DNA of 29,422 nt, taken from Alteromonas mediterranea DE. Lineage in GTDB: Bacteria > Pseudomonadota > Gammaproteobacteria > Enterobacterales > Alteromonadaceae. Under the pieces are notes generated by a model. That model was not told where the DNA came from. It saw nothing but the letters and a program-made list of their open reading frames with translations, and searched no databases. Every line of letters begins with the position of its first letter. Position 1 is the first letter of the stretch. The DNA is taken from the NCBI RefSeq assembly GCF_000020585.3, contig NC_011138.3:1871819-1901240 (forward strand), in the 5' to 3' direction. This document shows, piece by piece, positions 18,513 through 27,462 of this stretch. A program made the position numbers and the translations under genes.

Positions 18513-18968
18513 ATGGTTTCTTGGCAGTCTCTTACATTTAATGAACTCACTACTCATCAACTCTTCGACCTACTTAAGCTACGCGTCGATGTCTTTGTTG
18601 TTGAGCAAAACTGCCCCTATCCGGAACTTGATGAAAAAGACCGTCATTCGCAAACCCATCACTTAATGGGCTTTGAAAATAATCAACTAGTGGCGTGTGC
18701 GCGGTTACTTGGCGAAGGCGTAAGTTATCCATCGGTAAGTATTGGCCGCGTGGCGACCAGTGAAGCCTTTCGGGGGAAAGGAGCGGGTAAGGCCCTTATG
18801 TGCGAAGCTATTAAGCACTGTGAGGCGCTATGGCCGGGCTGTGATATTGAAATTGGCGCGCAAGAGTATTTAAGACGCTTTTACGAGAGCTTTGGATTCA
18901 AAGCCACATCGACGATGTACTTGGAAGACGGTATTCCCCATATTGATATGAAAAGGGCAGGGGCATAA
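18513..18968 (+). CDS. GNAT-family N-acetyltransferase, ElaA type
   Basis: A 151-residue single-domain GNAT protein matching E. coli ElaA (153 residues) in length and motifs. These include LLKLRVDVFVVEQNCPYPELD in the N-terminal half, the acetyl-CoA loop near IGRVATSEAFRGKGAGKALM, IGAQEYLRRFYESFGF and the closing EDGIPHIDM. Acetyl-CoA is the expected donor; the acceptor is unknown for this family. GAGGTAAC directly before the ATG gives a good ribosome site. It is probably monocistronic, between divergent and convergent neighbours. Confidence 0.92.
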   Translation: MVSWQSLTFNELTTHQLFDLLKLRVDVFVVEQNCPYPELDEKDRHSQTHHLMGFENNQLVACARLLGEGVSYPSVSIGRVATSEAFRGKGAGKALMCEAIKHCEALWPGCDIEIGAQEYLRRFYESFGFKATSTMYLEDGIPHIDMKRAGA

Positions 18969-19019
18969 ACCCCTGGCTTTATCTAGCTAGACTGGTCGGT
19001 ATGTCGATGTTCTAACGAT

Positions 19020-19484
19020 TTATTGGGCATCAGGCAGTTGAGTTACCAGTTCATCTAAACCACCTACAACGGTATCTGGTGCAATTGCCAATGGATAAAG
19101 CACTTTACCCGGGCGAGCGATAAACGCAGCTTGCCAGCCGGCCTGTTTAGCGCCAGCAATATCCCAACCATGAGCCGCGACTAACATAGCGTCTTCTGCT
19201 GCTATGCCCATTTTTTCAATAGCCCACTCATAGGTACGTGTATCGGGCTTGTACAAGTTAATGTCTTCAACGCTAAGTCGCTCGTCGAAGTAAGACAGTA
19301 GGTCTGCATTTTTAAACTGGGTATACACGCCTTCATTAGAAGAGTTGGTAAGGCTTACCAGTTTATAGCCCTTGTCTTTTAGGGCCTGCAAGCCATCGCG
19401 TACGTCTGGGTGTGGGGGAAGGCTACGTAGCGGTGTGACAATAGCCGTTTTAGCCTGCTCTTTGGTTAATTCGATACCTTCAAT
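19020..19484 (-). pseudogene. 5'-truncated type II haloacid dehalogenase remnant
   Basis: The frame is open from 19484 to 19020 (154 codons) and starts directly after an in-frame TAA at 19485-19487, with no good start codon; TTG 19391 is the first usable one. The content is the C-terminal two thirds of a (S)-2-haloacid dehalogenase-like HAD protein. It includes LRSLPPHPDVRDGLQAL, the motif II region KLVSLTNSS, motif III lysine in LYKPDTRTYEWA and the acidic motif IV region VAAHGWDIAGAKQAG. The N-terminal part, with the nucleophilic aspartate of the DxYGT motif, is missing. The 103 bases between it and the next gene (19488-19590) do not encode it in any frame, so this is a deletion or rearrangement rather than a frameshift. 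Catalysis is not expected. Confidence 0.8.
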
Positions 19485-19590
19485 TTATTTGTATTCCACT
19501 TGACCTAGATAGGAGGGAGCACGAGAGGTTTTCAAAACAAGGGATGCTATACATGTTTCTTGTTATTATAGGTAGAGTGATTGAGGTGAA

Positions 19591-20685
19591 CTACGTATTT
19601 GCGAGTGCAGATAATGCAATATCTGTCTGATACTGAAGTTCCTCATCAATCTTCCAGTGCGTTGGGCTCCACCCTGATAAAAAGCGATAGAAATCGGCGC
19701 AGGCGAACGGGTATAAGGTTTTCCATTCTTCTATAACGTGCTTGATATCATCACGGTCGAAAGAGCAAAGGGTATCGTTTGTCGATAAGCGAGTATTTAG
19801 CGCGCTTTCAAGCGCACCGAAATACGTGCCTAGCAAAGCGTCACGGTGTGTTATTTGCGCTTGGGTAGGGAGGGCACTTCCTAAGAAGTAAGCGACGTCT
19901 TTTACGCCTATGCCATGGCCGACATATTGGAAATCAACGGCGGCGCAAGCGGCGTAGTCTGGAGTAAAGCAAAAGTTCGCTACTTTTGCATCGCCGTGAA
20001 TTACGGTTTGATAGCGTGCGTTGGCAAGCCGGTTAGCTATGGCCCTAGCACTTTGCTTAAGTCGGCTATCAGGCATTGCCTGATATTCTTCTTCTCTTGT
20101 TGCTAGGTGCCAATAGGAGCCTTCATGCCATAGCAACACTCGCTTTTTATTTTCCTCGAACTTTATGTTCAAAAAGCGCGCATGGAAATGGGCTAGCCAC
20201 TTTAAAACGGTTTTGGCGCTTTCTACTGAAAGTGACATTGTCGTGTGGGTATAACCGCTTTGGGCGAGGTCTTCCATAACAAGCAATGTTGAATCGCCTT
20301 TTTGGTCATCAGCTACGCAAGTGGCGGTGCGACACGTGTCATCGGTGAGCGTCTGTAATGCACTATAAAAGCTATTTTCCACACGAAATGAGTGGCGTTT
20401 GCGCTCATCACTGGCCTGTCCATTCCAACCTTTGGGGTGAGCAAGGGTATCAGGGGGTGTGGCGCATTTTACCACTACATGCCTAATACCGTTGTCTCCT
20501 GGCACTTTAATGTGATGATTGCCGGCGACGTTTTTAAGCTTGGCAGCTGAATTCGTCGCTAGTTGGGCCCTAAAGCATGCGCCGTAGCCACTCCATAGGG
20601 GCTGGATCATGCTGGTGTTTATCACATCGCAGCCACTTACGTCGCTTAACCACCGAACAAACGCTTCGCTTACCACTTCGCTCAT
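19591..20685 (-). CDS. Kinase-fold phosphotransferase (EcKL/CHK or APH-like)
   Basis: A 364-residue cytoplasmic protein with the aminoglycoside/choline-kinase-like fold. VVVKCATPP (about 70-78) should hold the ATP-binding lysine, VMEDL (136-140) is the hinge, VIHGDAKVANF (228-238) is the catalytic loop with its aspartate and asparagine, and AVDFQYVG (249-256) replaces the DFG-type metal site. WLAHFHARF, just before the catalytic loop region, and VKDVAYFLGS after it are typical of the ecdysteroid-kinase-like/DUF1679 branch. The natural substrate, a small hydroxylated molecule, is unknown. There is no sign that it is an antibiotic-resistance gene. AAGG six bases upstream supports the ATG at 20685. 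The haloacid dehalogenase remnant lies downstream on the same strand. Confidence 0.75.
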   Translation of the reverse strand: MSEVVSEAFVRWLSDVSGCDVINTSMIQPLWSGYGACFRAQLATNSAAKLKNVAGNHHIKVPGDNGIRHVVVKCATPPDTLAHPKGWNGQASDERKRHSFRVENSFYSALQTLTDDTCRTATCVADDQKGDSTLLVMEDLAQSGYTHTTMSLSVESAKTVLKWLAHFHARFLNIKFEENKKRVLLWHEGSYWHLATREEEYQAMPDSRLKQSARAIANRLANARYQTVIHGDAKVANFCFTPDYAACAAVDFQYVGHGIGVKDVAYFLGSALPTQAQITHRDALLGTYFGALESALNTRLSTNDTLCSFDRDDIKHVIEEWKTLYPFACADFYRFLSGWSPTHWKIDEELQYQTDIALSALANT

Positions 20686-20742
20686 TACACGCCTTAAGAA
20701 GTAAATTAAAAAATCAACTTTCCAAAATAATTTAGCTAATGA

Positions 20743-20766
20743 AAAAGCCGCTCGAAAGCGGCTTTT
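20743..20766 (-). terminator. Intrinsic terminator of rne
   Basis: Perfect 10-bp stem AAAAGCCGCT / AGCGGCTTTT around CGAA, read on the minus strand as a TTCG tetraloop followed by a T-run. It lies about 50 bases after the rne stop. Confidence 0.9.
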
Positions 20767-20785
20767 AATGCATTTTACTAATTGA

Positions 20786-20806
20786 ACGCTAACAAACTGT
20801 TAGCGT
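20786..20806 (-). terminator. Second hairpin directly after rne
   Basis: Perfect 9-bp stem ACGCTAACA / TGTTAGCGT with a three-base loop, 11 bases past the rne stop. No T-run follows, so it may protect the 3' end or help the main terminator at 20743-20766 rather than terminate alone. Confidence 0.5.
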
Positions 20807-20817
20807 AAACGGGTTAG

Positions 20818-23800
20818 CTATTGCGCTACTGCGTCGGCGTTTGGTTCTGCGTTAGCGTCAACCGACTTAGGTAGTGTTGTTGGCGCTGATGCTCGAGAGC
20901 CTGCCTGAGCCATTGCGGCTGTTTTACCCGAAACGGCCAGCGCTGGACGTTCGTTATCGGCTTTAGCCGTTAACGCAAGATCTACAAAGGCGTCGTTAAC
21001 TTCAGCAGGTAGCGCCATCGGATGAGATGCGCCGCGCTTACCCTTACCGCTTGCAGCTAAGCTTGACGTTTCTGAAACCTGTTGCTTAGCAGGCGCTTTC
21101 GCTACCGGTGCGTTCGCTTTAGTTTCTACTGCTGCTTCGGTTGTTTCTGCAAGGTTGATTTCAACCTGCTCTGGCGATGCTGAAGCGCTTTCCTCTGCGG
21201 CTTGTTCTGACGCGTTGTCAGACGTCGCTTTCACTTCAGAAGGGGCAGCCTCTTCAGACGCTAATTCATCAGATGAGGTGCTGCTCTCGGTGGAAGCCTG
21301 CGCTTTTGCAACCGCCTCTTCTTGTGAAAGAGGGGCTGCTTTAGCGACAGAGTTCTCATCAGCTGAAGTTGTATTGCCTCCTACAGGAGTCTCTTCTGCT
21401 GAAGGTTGTTCTTCCGCTGAAGGCTGTTCTTCCGCTAAAGGCTTCTTACCCGCTGAAGGCTCTACATCAAACTGAAGTTCGTCTTGAACCGCTTCAACGT
21501 CAAGGTTCGCGGTGTCTTGCTTTTCTTGATTAGATGCTGGTTGCTCTTCAGATGGCGCTAGCTTTCCGGGCTCCTGTGCTTGAGTTTCTTCAACAGCCGG
21601 CGCTTCTGTTTGCGTAGCTACTGTGCTTGTCTCTGGCTCTTGAGGCTCAAGTTCGCCAGGTTGCTTCGCTTGTGTTTCAGCTTCATCAACTTGCTGAGAC
21701 TCTTTCTTACGACGCTGACCAGCTGCACGTACGTGACGAGGAGAACGGCGCGAACGACCACGTCCTTCGCGTTTTTGCCCGTTTTCTTCGCTGTTCGCCT
21801 CTGTAGCGTCAGCGCTATCTGTTTGGCTGCCTTCAACCTTGTCGGCTTCTCGTGCAGATTTTTCTTCAGACGCTTTGTCTACAGGCTTTTTAGCTGGTTT
21901 TTTCGTTTCTTGTTTCTGAGCAGCCGTATTGCCTGACTGTGCTTCTACCTCATCGGCTTTCACCGCTTTTTGAGGCTTTGCGTCAGCTTTCGGCTTACTT
22001 TGCGCTTTTGCATCCTGTTGAGGTGCTTTTACAGCTTCGTTGCCCTTCTGGGCAGGTACCGCTTGCGCTTCTGTTTGCTCTACAATGCTTGGCGTATTGT
22101 CATCTTTCTTTACACGAACGCTACGACGCTTGTCACGGCGCTTTCTGCGTTCAGCAACTTCACGCTTCTTCTGCGCTTGGTTTTCTTGCTGTTCGCCTTC
22201 TTGCTTCTCGTGTTTGGGCTTTTGTTGCTCGTCGCGAGGCTGCTGCGCCTTACGTGGCTTGCGACCTTTGTTGTTGCGCTTGTCGTCTTGATCTTGACGC
22301 TGGTCTTGGCGCTGATCACCGCGTGCTTTGCGATTATCCTGCTGCTCGTCACGACCTTGGTCTTTATTCTGGTCTCTGTTTTGAGACGAGTTATTACGAC
22401 GCTGGTTTTTATTGCGTGGCTTACGACGACGGTCGTCGTTATTGCGGCTGCGATTGTTTCTATTCTTATTTGTGTCAGTAGATTGCTGTTTCTTGTCTTT
22501 GTTGCTCTCTTCTTCACCTTCAGAGCCAAACAAGTCGCTGATCCACTTTCCAATACGCGCAAATAATGAAGGCACGTCTTCAGCTTTCTTCGCTGGCTCT
22601 TCTTTAGGTGCAACAACCGGTGCAGCCGTTGGTGCAACTAGGCCCTTAAGCGCAGGTTCTTCGCGTTTAACTGGCGTCGTAGTCGTCGTTTCAGTTTCTG
22701 CTTCTACCGCAGGCATTAACTCAACGTCGTAGCTGGCTTCAGATACCACATCGTCAGGGCGACGACGCAATACTTGGTAGTGCGGTGTGTCTAGGTTCGC
22801 GTTTGGAATGAGCAGCAAATCTACACCGTGACGTTTTTCTAGTAGCTGAATAGACTTACGTTTTTCGTTCAGTAAGTAGGTTGCTACGGGTACAGGCAAT
22901 TGCGCTTCAATTTGCCCTGTATTTTCTTTAATACTTTCTTCTTCTAGTATGCGAAGAATAGACAGCGCCAAAGACTCAGTCCCGCGAATAGTACCGTGGC
23001 CTGAACAGCGAGGGCACACGTGATGCGCAGACTCACCGAGAGAAGGGCGCAGGCGCTGGCGTGACATTTCTAATAGACCAAAGCGTGAAATACGCCCTAA
23101 CTGTACACGCGCTCTGTCGCTTCTTACCGCATCTTTCATGCGGTTTTCAACTTCACGCTGATGACGAACGGGGGTCATGTCAATGAAGTCGATAACAACA
23201 AGACCACCTAGATCGCGAAGGCGTAATTGACGGGCAATTTCATCAGCCGCTTCTAGGTTAGTGTTAAGGGCTGTTTCTTCGATATCGCCACCCTTAGTGG
23301 CACGGGCAGAGTTGATATCAATGGAAGTCAACGCTTCCGTTGGGTCAATAACAATTGAACCACCAGACGGCAGGCGAACTTCACGTTGGAAGGCTGACTC
23401 GATTTGGCTTTCAATTTGATAGTGACTAAATAATGGAACTTCACCGCGATAAAGCTTTACACGGCTTGCGAAATCAGGACGGACTAGCTGAATATGCTGT
23501 AGTGCCTGCTCGTAGATGCTGGTCTTGTCGATAAGAATCTCGCCAATATCACGACGTAGATAGTCGCGGATAGCGCGAACAATAACGTTGCTTTCTTGGT
23601 GAATTAAAAACGGTGCTTCACGACCTTCAGCAACCTCTGAAATTGCTTCCCAGTGCTTAAGAAGAACTTTTAAATCCCACTCTAATTCTTCGTAAGATTT
23701 ACCTACACCAGCGGTACGAACAATTAGGCCCATGCCATCTGGAAGGTCAAGTTTGCTTAGTGACTCTTTAAGCTCAGTGCGCTCATCACCCTCAATTCGG

Positions 23801-24222
23801 CGAGAAATACCGCCAGCACGAGGGTTGTTTGGCATAAGCACTAAGTAACTTCCCGCAAGCGATAAAAATGTGGTTAGTGCCGCGCCTTTTTGGCCGCGCT
23901 CTTCTTTATCAATTTGGATGATAACTTCTTGGCCTTCTTTAATCACATCTTTGATGTTAGGGCGGCCTTCGAATTTGTAACCTTTAGGGAAGTAAGTGCG
24001 GGCTATTTCTTTAAGGGGTAGGAATCCATGACGCTCTGCGCCGTAGTCAACAAACGCTGCTTCTAAGCTGGGTTCAACACGGGTAATTTTACCCTTGTAG
24101 ATATTTGCTTTCTTTTGTTCGTGTCCTGGACTCTCTATATCTAAATCGTACAACCGTTGCCCATCGACTAGGGCAACGCGCAACTCTTCTTGTTGAGTTG
24201 CATTGATTAACATTCTTTTCAT
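20818..24222 (-). CDS. rne: Ribonuclease E
   Basis: Endoribonuclease at the core of the RNA degradosome, for mRNA decay and rRNA/tRNA processing. 1134 residues from ATG 24222, chosen because [22 protein letters not shown] is identical to the E. coli start; the frame runs 13 codons further upstream. The catalytic half (1 to about 500) has an S1 domain, metal-binding D302 ([10 protein letters not shown]) and D345 (VVIDFIDM), and the zinc-link cysteines C403 and C406 (CPRCSG). An amphipathic helix, [15 protein letters not shown] (about 552-566), corresponds to the membrane anchor. The C-terminal half is disordered. An arginine/asparagine/glutamine-rich RNA-binding stretch (about 575-720) is followed by an acidic, alanine/glutamate/proline-rich region with short repeats. 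It ends with [10 protein letters not shown], like the terminal microdomain of gammaproteobacterial RNase E. In E. coli it autoregulates through its leader. Confidence 0.98.
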   Translation of the reverse strand: MKRMLINATQQEELRVALVDGQRLYDLDIESPGHEQKKANIYKGKITRVEPSLEAAFVDYGAERHGFLPLKEIARTYFPKGYKFEGRPNIKDVIKEGQEVIIQIDKEERGQKGAALTTFLSLAGSYLVLMPNNPRAGGISRRIEGDERTELKESLSKLDLPDGMGLIVRTAGVGKSYEELEWDLKVLLKHWEAISEVAEGREAPFLIHQESNVIVRAIRDYLRRDIGEILIDKTSIYEQALQHIQLVRPDFASRVKLYRGEVPLFSHYQIESQIESAFQREVRLPSGGSIVIDPTEALTSIDINSARATKGGDIEETALNTNLEAADEIARQLRLRDLGGLVVIDFIDMTPVRHQREVENRMKDAVRSDRARVQLGRISRFGLLEMSRQRLRPSLGESAHHVCPRCSGHGTIRGTESLALSILRILEEESIKENTGQIEAQLPVPVATYLLNEKRKSIQLLEKRHGVDLLLIPNANLDTPHYQVLRRRPDDVVSEASYDVELMPAVEAETETTTTTPVKREEPALKGLVAPTAAPVVAPKEEPAKKAEDVPSLFARIGKWISDLFGSEGEEESNKDKKQQSTDTNKNRNNRSRNNDDRRRKPRNKNQRRNNSSQNRDQNKDQGRDEQQDNRKARGDQRQDQRQDQDDKRNNKGRKPRKAQQPRDEQQKPKHEKQEGEQQENQAQKKREVAERRKRRDKRRSVRVKKDDNTPSIVEQTEAQAVPAQKGNEAVKAPQQDAKAQSKPKADAKPQKAVKADEVEAQSGNTAAQKQETKKPAKKPVDKASEEKSAREADKVEGSQTDSADATEANSEENGQKREGRGRSRRSPRHVRAAGQRRKKESQQVDEAETQAKQPGELEPQEPETSTVATQTEAPAVEETQAQEPGKLAPSEEQPASNQEKQDTANLDVEAVQDELQFDVEPSAGKKPLAEEQPSAEEQPSAEETPVGGNTTSADENSVAKAAPLSQEEAVAKAQASTESSTSSDELASEEAAPSEVKATSDNASEQAAEESASASPEQVEINLAETTEAAVETKANAPVAKAPAKQQVSETSSLAASGKGKRGASHPMALPAEVNDAFVDLALTAKADNERPALAVSGKTAAMAQAGSRASAPTTLPKSVDANAEPNADAVAQ
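21392..21463 (-). repeat. Four 18-base units in the rne tail
   Basis: Four consecutive 18-base units (from 21392, 21410, 21428 and 21446) encode EEQPSA-like hexapeptides in the acidic, disordered C-terminal region of RNase E. The middle two are nearly identical. Such units can vary in number by slippage. Confidence 0.7.
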
Positions 24223-24997
24223 TGTATCTAACTCTGTTTTCGTACAGCCGTTAAGACACAAAATTAAAGTGACATGTGCAAACCCTCACCGCGCAACCTC
24301 ACGGCTGGACGGGGACCTTGTTGTTACGTCGCATTATCCTTGGTGGTTGACCATGTTAGCGCCGTTTTTAGCGCCCTAATTACTGGATGTTACTTGCGTT
24401 TGTTATGTAAACGAACCTGTAAGTAAATCTCTATGGTCACACTGCTTTAAGGATGTCGGGAGCGACTAGCCCTTATTACTGTATTCTTTAATACGAGCAA
24501 ACATTGTTGCTCGCGTGTCATTTAATTCTGTTAGTTAACGGCAAACTTATTTTATGTTCGCAAGCAATGGCGGTTGCTTTTCTACGGCAGTGTAGTCGTT
24601 GCCTCTCTAGCTAGGTTGGTATGAAAATCACTTTTTCATTGCGGATGCTACCAACGCTGCGCCATGCTTTATCGTTTACAAGTTTGAACAGCATCGTCAT
24701 TTTTCGCTGATTCGGTCTTGTTTGTTGTTTTTCTAACGCTGCGTTTCACTTTTTTTGGATAGGGGCACAAAAAGCCGCTTACTACCAAAATCTAATCTGT
24801 GAATTTTACCGTGCAAAAAACGTTGGTAATTATCGCACCAAAACCCCAATTTTAGCAAGGAAAGCAAGTGAATAAATTGTGTATATCTCTGCATTTCCAA
24901 ACTGGTCTGCGTTCAAAACGCTAGGTTTGCCTAAAATTGCAGCGAAATATGCTTTTTTCAATATTTTGTGCGTTTCAGTTAGCAGGGGGAATTAGCA
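24223..24997. other. Long divergent leader/promoter region between rne and rluC
   Basis: 775 bases with no gene. On the minus strand this should contain the rne promoter and a long untranslated leader. Hairpins seen: CGAGCAA (24494-24500) with TTGCTCG (24507-24513); and a nested structure with GTTGGT (24615-24620) pairing ACCAAC (24650-24655) outside ATGAAAA (24621-24627) pairing TTTTCAT (24633-24639). A possible minus-strand promoter is TTGCTA (24853-24858) with GATAAT (24829-24834) at 18-base spacing, which would give a leader of about 600 bases. E. coli has the same divergent arrangement, with a structured rne leader used for feedback control by RNase E; whether these hairpins do the same is inference. 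Confidence 0.5.
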
Positions 24998-25957
24998 ATG
25001 GGGTATACTTGGCCCATGAAAGAAGAAGCCCCAATAAAAGTACGTTTTGTAACGGTTGACGCCGATTTGGCTGGTCAACGTATCGATAATTTTTTGCGCA
25101 CCCAGCTAAAGGGCGTGCCGAAAAGCATGATCTATCGCATTTTGCGCAAAGGCGAAGTGCGAGTGAATAAAGGCCGCGTTAAGCCTGAATACAAGTTACA
25201 AGCTGATGACATTGTTAGAATTCCGCCTGTTCGTGTGTCGGAAGGGGCGCCCGCGCCTTCGCCTAAACTCGACAAAATTGCTGCGTTAGAGTCTCATATT
25301 CTATTTGAAGACGATCGTATCCTGGTGATGAATAAACCATCAGGTATGGCCGTGCACGGCGGCAGCGGTTTAAGTTTCGGTTTAATAGAAGGTTTACGTG
25401 CGTTACGCCCTGACGCCAAGTTTATGGAACTGGTCCATAGATTAGACAGAGATACCTCGGGCTGCATATTAATTGCAAAAAAGCGTTCTGCACTTCGTCA
25501 TATGCACGAGCAACTGCGCACGGGGAAAATGGACAAACGCTACAACGCCCTTGTTTCGGGTGAATGGCCTAAGAATCGTTTTAAGGTGAAAGCGCCGCTT
25601 CGCAAGAATGTGCTTCAATCTGGCGAGCGAATGGTTAGCGTGAGCGACGATGGTAAGCCCTCAGAAACGCGCTACCGCATTTTAGAAGAGTATGCGGGGG
25701 CGACATTGGTAGAAGCTTCGCCGATAACAGGCAGAACACACCAAATTCGCGTTCATTGCTTACATGCTGGCCATCCGATTGCCTGCGACCCTAAATACGG
25801 TGATGCGGATTTTGATGCTTCAATGAGACAAAAGGGGCTAAATAGATTGTTCCTTCATGCACGCAGCATCTCGTTGTTGCATCCTGCAACAGAAGAACGG
25901 GTGACATTTTCTGCACCTTTAGACCCCACACTTTCAAATACGCTTAAAGCACTGTAA
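24998..25957 (+). CDS. rluC: 23S rRNA pseudouridine synthase RluC
   Basis: Isomerises uridines 955, 2504 and 2580 (E. coli numbering) of 23S rRNA. 319 residues: an N-terminal S4 RNA-binding domain (about 27-90, QRIDNFLRTQLKGVPKSMIYRILRK) followed by the RluA-type catalytic domain. That domain has ILVMNKPSGMAVHGGSG, the active-site HRLDRDTSG with D150, and GRTHQIRVH. RluC rather than RluD is favoured by the ALRPDAKFMELVHRLDRDTSG block and by position divergent from rne, as in E. coli. AGGGGGA seven bases upstream supports ATG 24998; ATG 25016 is a possible alternative. The HAD gene follows after seven bases and is probably cotranscribed. Confidence 0.94.
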   Translation: MGYTWPMKEEAPIKVRFVTVDADLAGQRIDNFLRTQLKGVPKSMIYRILRKGEVRVNKGRVKPEYKLQADDIVRIPPVRVSEGAPAPSPKLDKIAALESHILFEDDRILVMNKPSGMAVHGGSGLSFGLIEGLRALRPDAKFMELVHRLDRDTSGCILIAKKRSALRHMHEQLRTGKMDKRYNALVSGEWPKNRFKVKAPLRKNVLQSGERMVSVSDDGKPSETRYRILEEYAGATLVEASPITGRTHQIRVHCLHAGHPIACDPKYGDADFDASMRQKGLNRLFLHARSISLLHPATEERVTFSAPLDPTLSNTLKAL

Positions 25958-25964
25958 TTAATTT

Positions 25965-26669
25965 ATGCATTCACAAAAAACGCTAGCCGAGGACGCCACC
26001 TCAGCGAATATAAGCAGCAAATTGCCTCGTTATAAATTAGTCATTTTTGACTGGGATGGCACCTTGATGGACTCGGCAGATAAAATTGTTAGCTGCATGC
26101 AAATTGCCGCTAAGCAGTGTGATATGCCCATACCATCTTATGAACAAGTGGGTCATATAATTGGAATTAGTTTAAAGCCTGCTATTAAACAGTTATTCAA
26201 TATTCAAGATGATGAATTGGCAGAGCGTCTAGTTAAGGCCTATAAAGCGGCGTTTGTTACGGTAGATACAACGCCTTGTCCGTTATTCAATGGCGTTAAT
26301 ACCATGTTGGCCAATTTAAAAGCGGCGGGGTGTATTCTAGCGGTTGCAACAGGTAAAGCACGTCGAGGTTTAGACCGCGCTTGGACGCAAACAGGTACAG
26401 GCGTGTACTTTAGCGCGTCGAGAACCGCTGATGAAGCTGAATCAAAACCATCGCCAGATATGTTGTTGCAGCTTCTTGACGAGCTCGGTGTAGAAGTAAA
26501 AGATGCCGTAATGGTTGGGGATACGACCTATGACATGCAAATGGCTAAAGCCATCGGCATGGATAGAATAGGGGTATCTTATGGGGTCCATGCCCAAGTA
26601 CATTTAGAGGCACTTAACCCCGTTGCATTGGTTCACTCAGTTAGCGAGTTAGAAGCGACGCTGTTTTAA
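25965..26669 (+). CDS. HAD-IA family hydrolase (phosphoglycolate phosphatase-like)
   Basis: A 234-residue haloacid dehalogenase-superfamily phosphatase. Motif I is FDWDGTLMDS with the nucleophile and acid aspartates at 29 and 31. A helical cap follows, then motif II in VATGKAR, motif III lysine in ESKPSPDML and motif IV in MVGDTTYDM, so all catalytic residues are present. About 20 polar residues precede the core domain. It is similar to Gph/YjjG-type enzymes; the substrate cannot be assigned. It starts seven bases after rluC, with a weak ribosome site, suggesting coupling. E. coli has no such gene between rluC and yceF. Confidence 0.88.
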   Translation: MHSQKTLAEDATSANISSKLPRYKLVIFDWDGTLMDSADKIVSCMQIAAKQCDMPIPSYEQVGHIIGISLKPAIKQLFNIQDDELAERLVKAYKAAFVTVDTTPCPLFNGVNTMLANLKAAGCILAVATGKARRGLDRAWTQTGTGVYFSASRTADEAESKPSPDMLLQLLDELGVEVKDAVMVGDTTYDMQMAKAIGMDRIGVSYGVHAQVHLEALNPVALVHSVSELEATLF

Positions 26670-26687
26670 AATAAAACGGCGCATTGC

Positions 26688-27308
26688 TTATTGCGCTGCT
26701 ATGGCCAGCAAGTCAACGTTAAAGTGCACATCCAATAGTTCGTTAAGTAGCATAATGGGTAAACCAATAAGGCTATTAGGATCTCGACTTGTAATTTTAT
26801 CGAATAGCAAGACTCCTAAACCCTCGCTTTTAAAACTGCCTGCACAATCTAAGGGCTGTTCTTTTTGCACGTAAGCGGTAAGGGCAGCTTCGCTATTTTG
26901 GCGAAAGTACACCCGGGTTTCATCTACTTGAGTAACGGTTTTATTGGTCGCGGGCTGATGAAGGCAAAGCGCCGTATAAAACGTGACTTCTTTTCCTTGG
27001 CATGCTTTAAGCTGCTTAACCGCATTGTCACTATTCCCTGGTTTTCCTAGTAACTGTGGTCCATCGTCCGATTGAACCAATGCGACTTGATCGCTACCGA
27101 TAATAAGGGTGTCGCGGGGCACATTGACGAGCTCACTGGCAACCTTAAGTGCTTTTTGCTCGGCAAGTCGAACGCTTAATGCGGTAGGCGCTTCGTTATT
27201 GAAAGGGGTTTCGTCGATATCGGGGGCGTGGGTATCGACGTGAATACCGATGTTTGCAAGCAGCATTTTCCGGTATTGCGATGAGGAGGCCAAGATAAGG
27301 TGAGCCAC
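26688..27308 (-). CDS. yceF: Maf-family nucleotide pyrophosphatase, YceF type (7-methyl-GTP pyrophosphatase)
   Basis: Cytoplasmic enzyme that hydrolyses non-canonical nucleotides; YceF of E. coli prefers m7GTP. 206 residues with the Maf signature LILASSSQYRKMLL at the N terminus, DIDETP, LSVRLAEQKA, GSDQVAL with the catalytic aspartate, LGKPG, and the C-terminal CAGSFKSEGLG and LIGLPIMLL. The start is GTG at 27308, not ATG; it is supported by AAGGAG five bases upstream and by the family N terminus. A TATAAT on the minus strand (27349-27354) gives a likely -10, though its -35 is poor. It is divergent from yceD, as in E. coli. Confidence 0.93.
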   Translation of the reverse strand: MAHLILASSSQYRKMLLANIGIHVDTHAPDIDETPFNNEAPTALSVRLAEQKALKVASELVNVPRDTLIIGSDQVALVQSDDGPQLLGKPGNSDNAVKQLKACQGKEVTFYTALCLHQPATNKTVTQVDETRVYFRQNSEAALTAYVQKEQPLDCAGSFKSEGLGVLLFDKITSRDPNSLIGLPIMLLNELLDVHFNVDLLAIAAQ

Positions 27309-27424
27309 AAATACTCCTTATTTAAAAATCAATATGTTGCAAAGCATCATTATATCGCGCAATGTAACATTATCACCTTGTGAGGCACATAATCTTATAA
27401 TGTGTGTTAAATCACAATTTTGCT

Positions 27425-27453
27425 TTGACAGAAAGGGGGCGACGCTATATCAT
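27425..27453 (+). promoter_or_regulatory. Sigma-70 promoter of the yceD-rpmF-plsX-fabH operon
   Basis: TTGACA (27425-27430, full consensus) and TATCAT (27448-27453, five of six) with exactly 17 bases between them. Transcription should start near 27459-27461, only a few bases before the yceD ATG at 27463, so the transcript would be leaderless or nearly so. A separate TATAAT at 27396-27401 could serve a second, upstream start with a normal leader, but has no good -35. Confidence 0.6.
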
Positions 27454-27462
27454 GCGCGCCCT

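Noticed and set aside
14392..20685. A possible undescribed multi-gene system from mobA through the kinase-like gene
   Set aside because: The mobA, fdhD and YdeP-like genes form a known molybdoenzyme theme. The acetyltransferase, HAD remnant and kinase-like gene differ in orientation, have independent signals and show no shared logic.
21155..22732. Many long reading frames opposite the rne tail (up to 198 codons)
   Set aside because: They mirror the low-complexity, Arg/Glu/Ala-rich coding sequence of RNase E; compositional shadows without domains or ribosome sites.
27334..27462. N-terminal extension of yceD by 43 codons
   Set aside because: It covers the promoter and lacks family resemblance; YceD proteins begin MQKVKLP.
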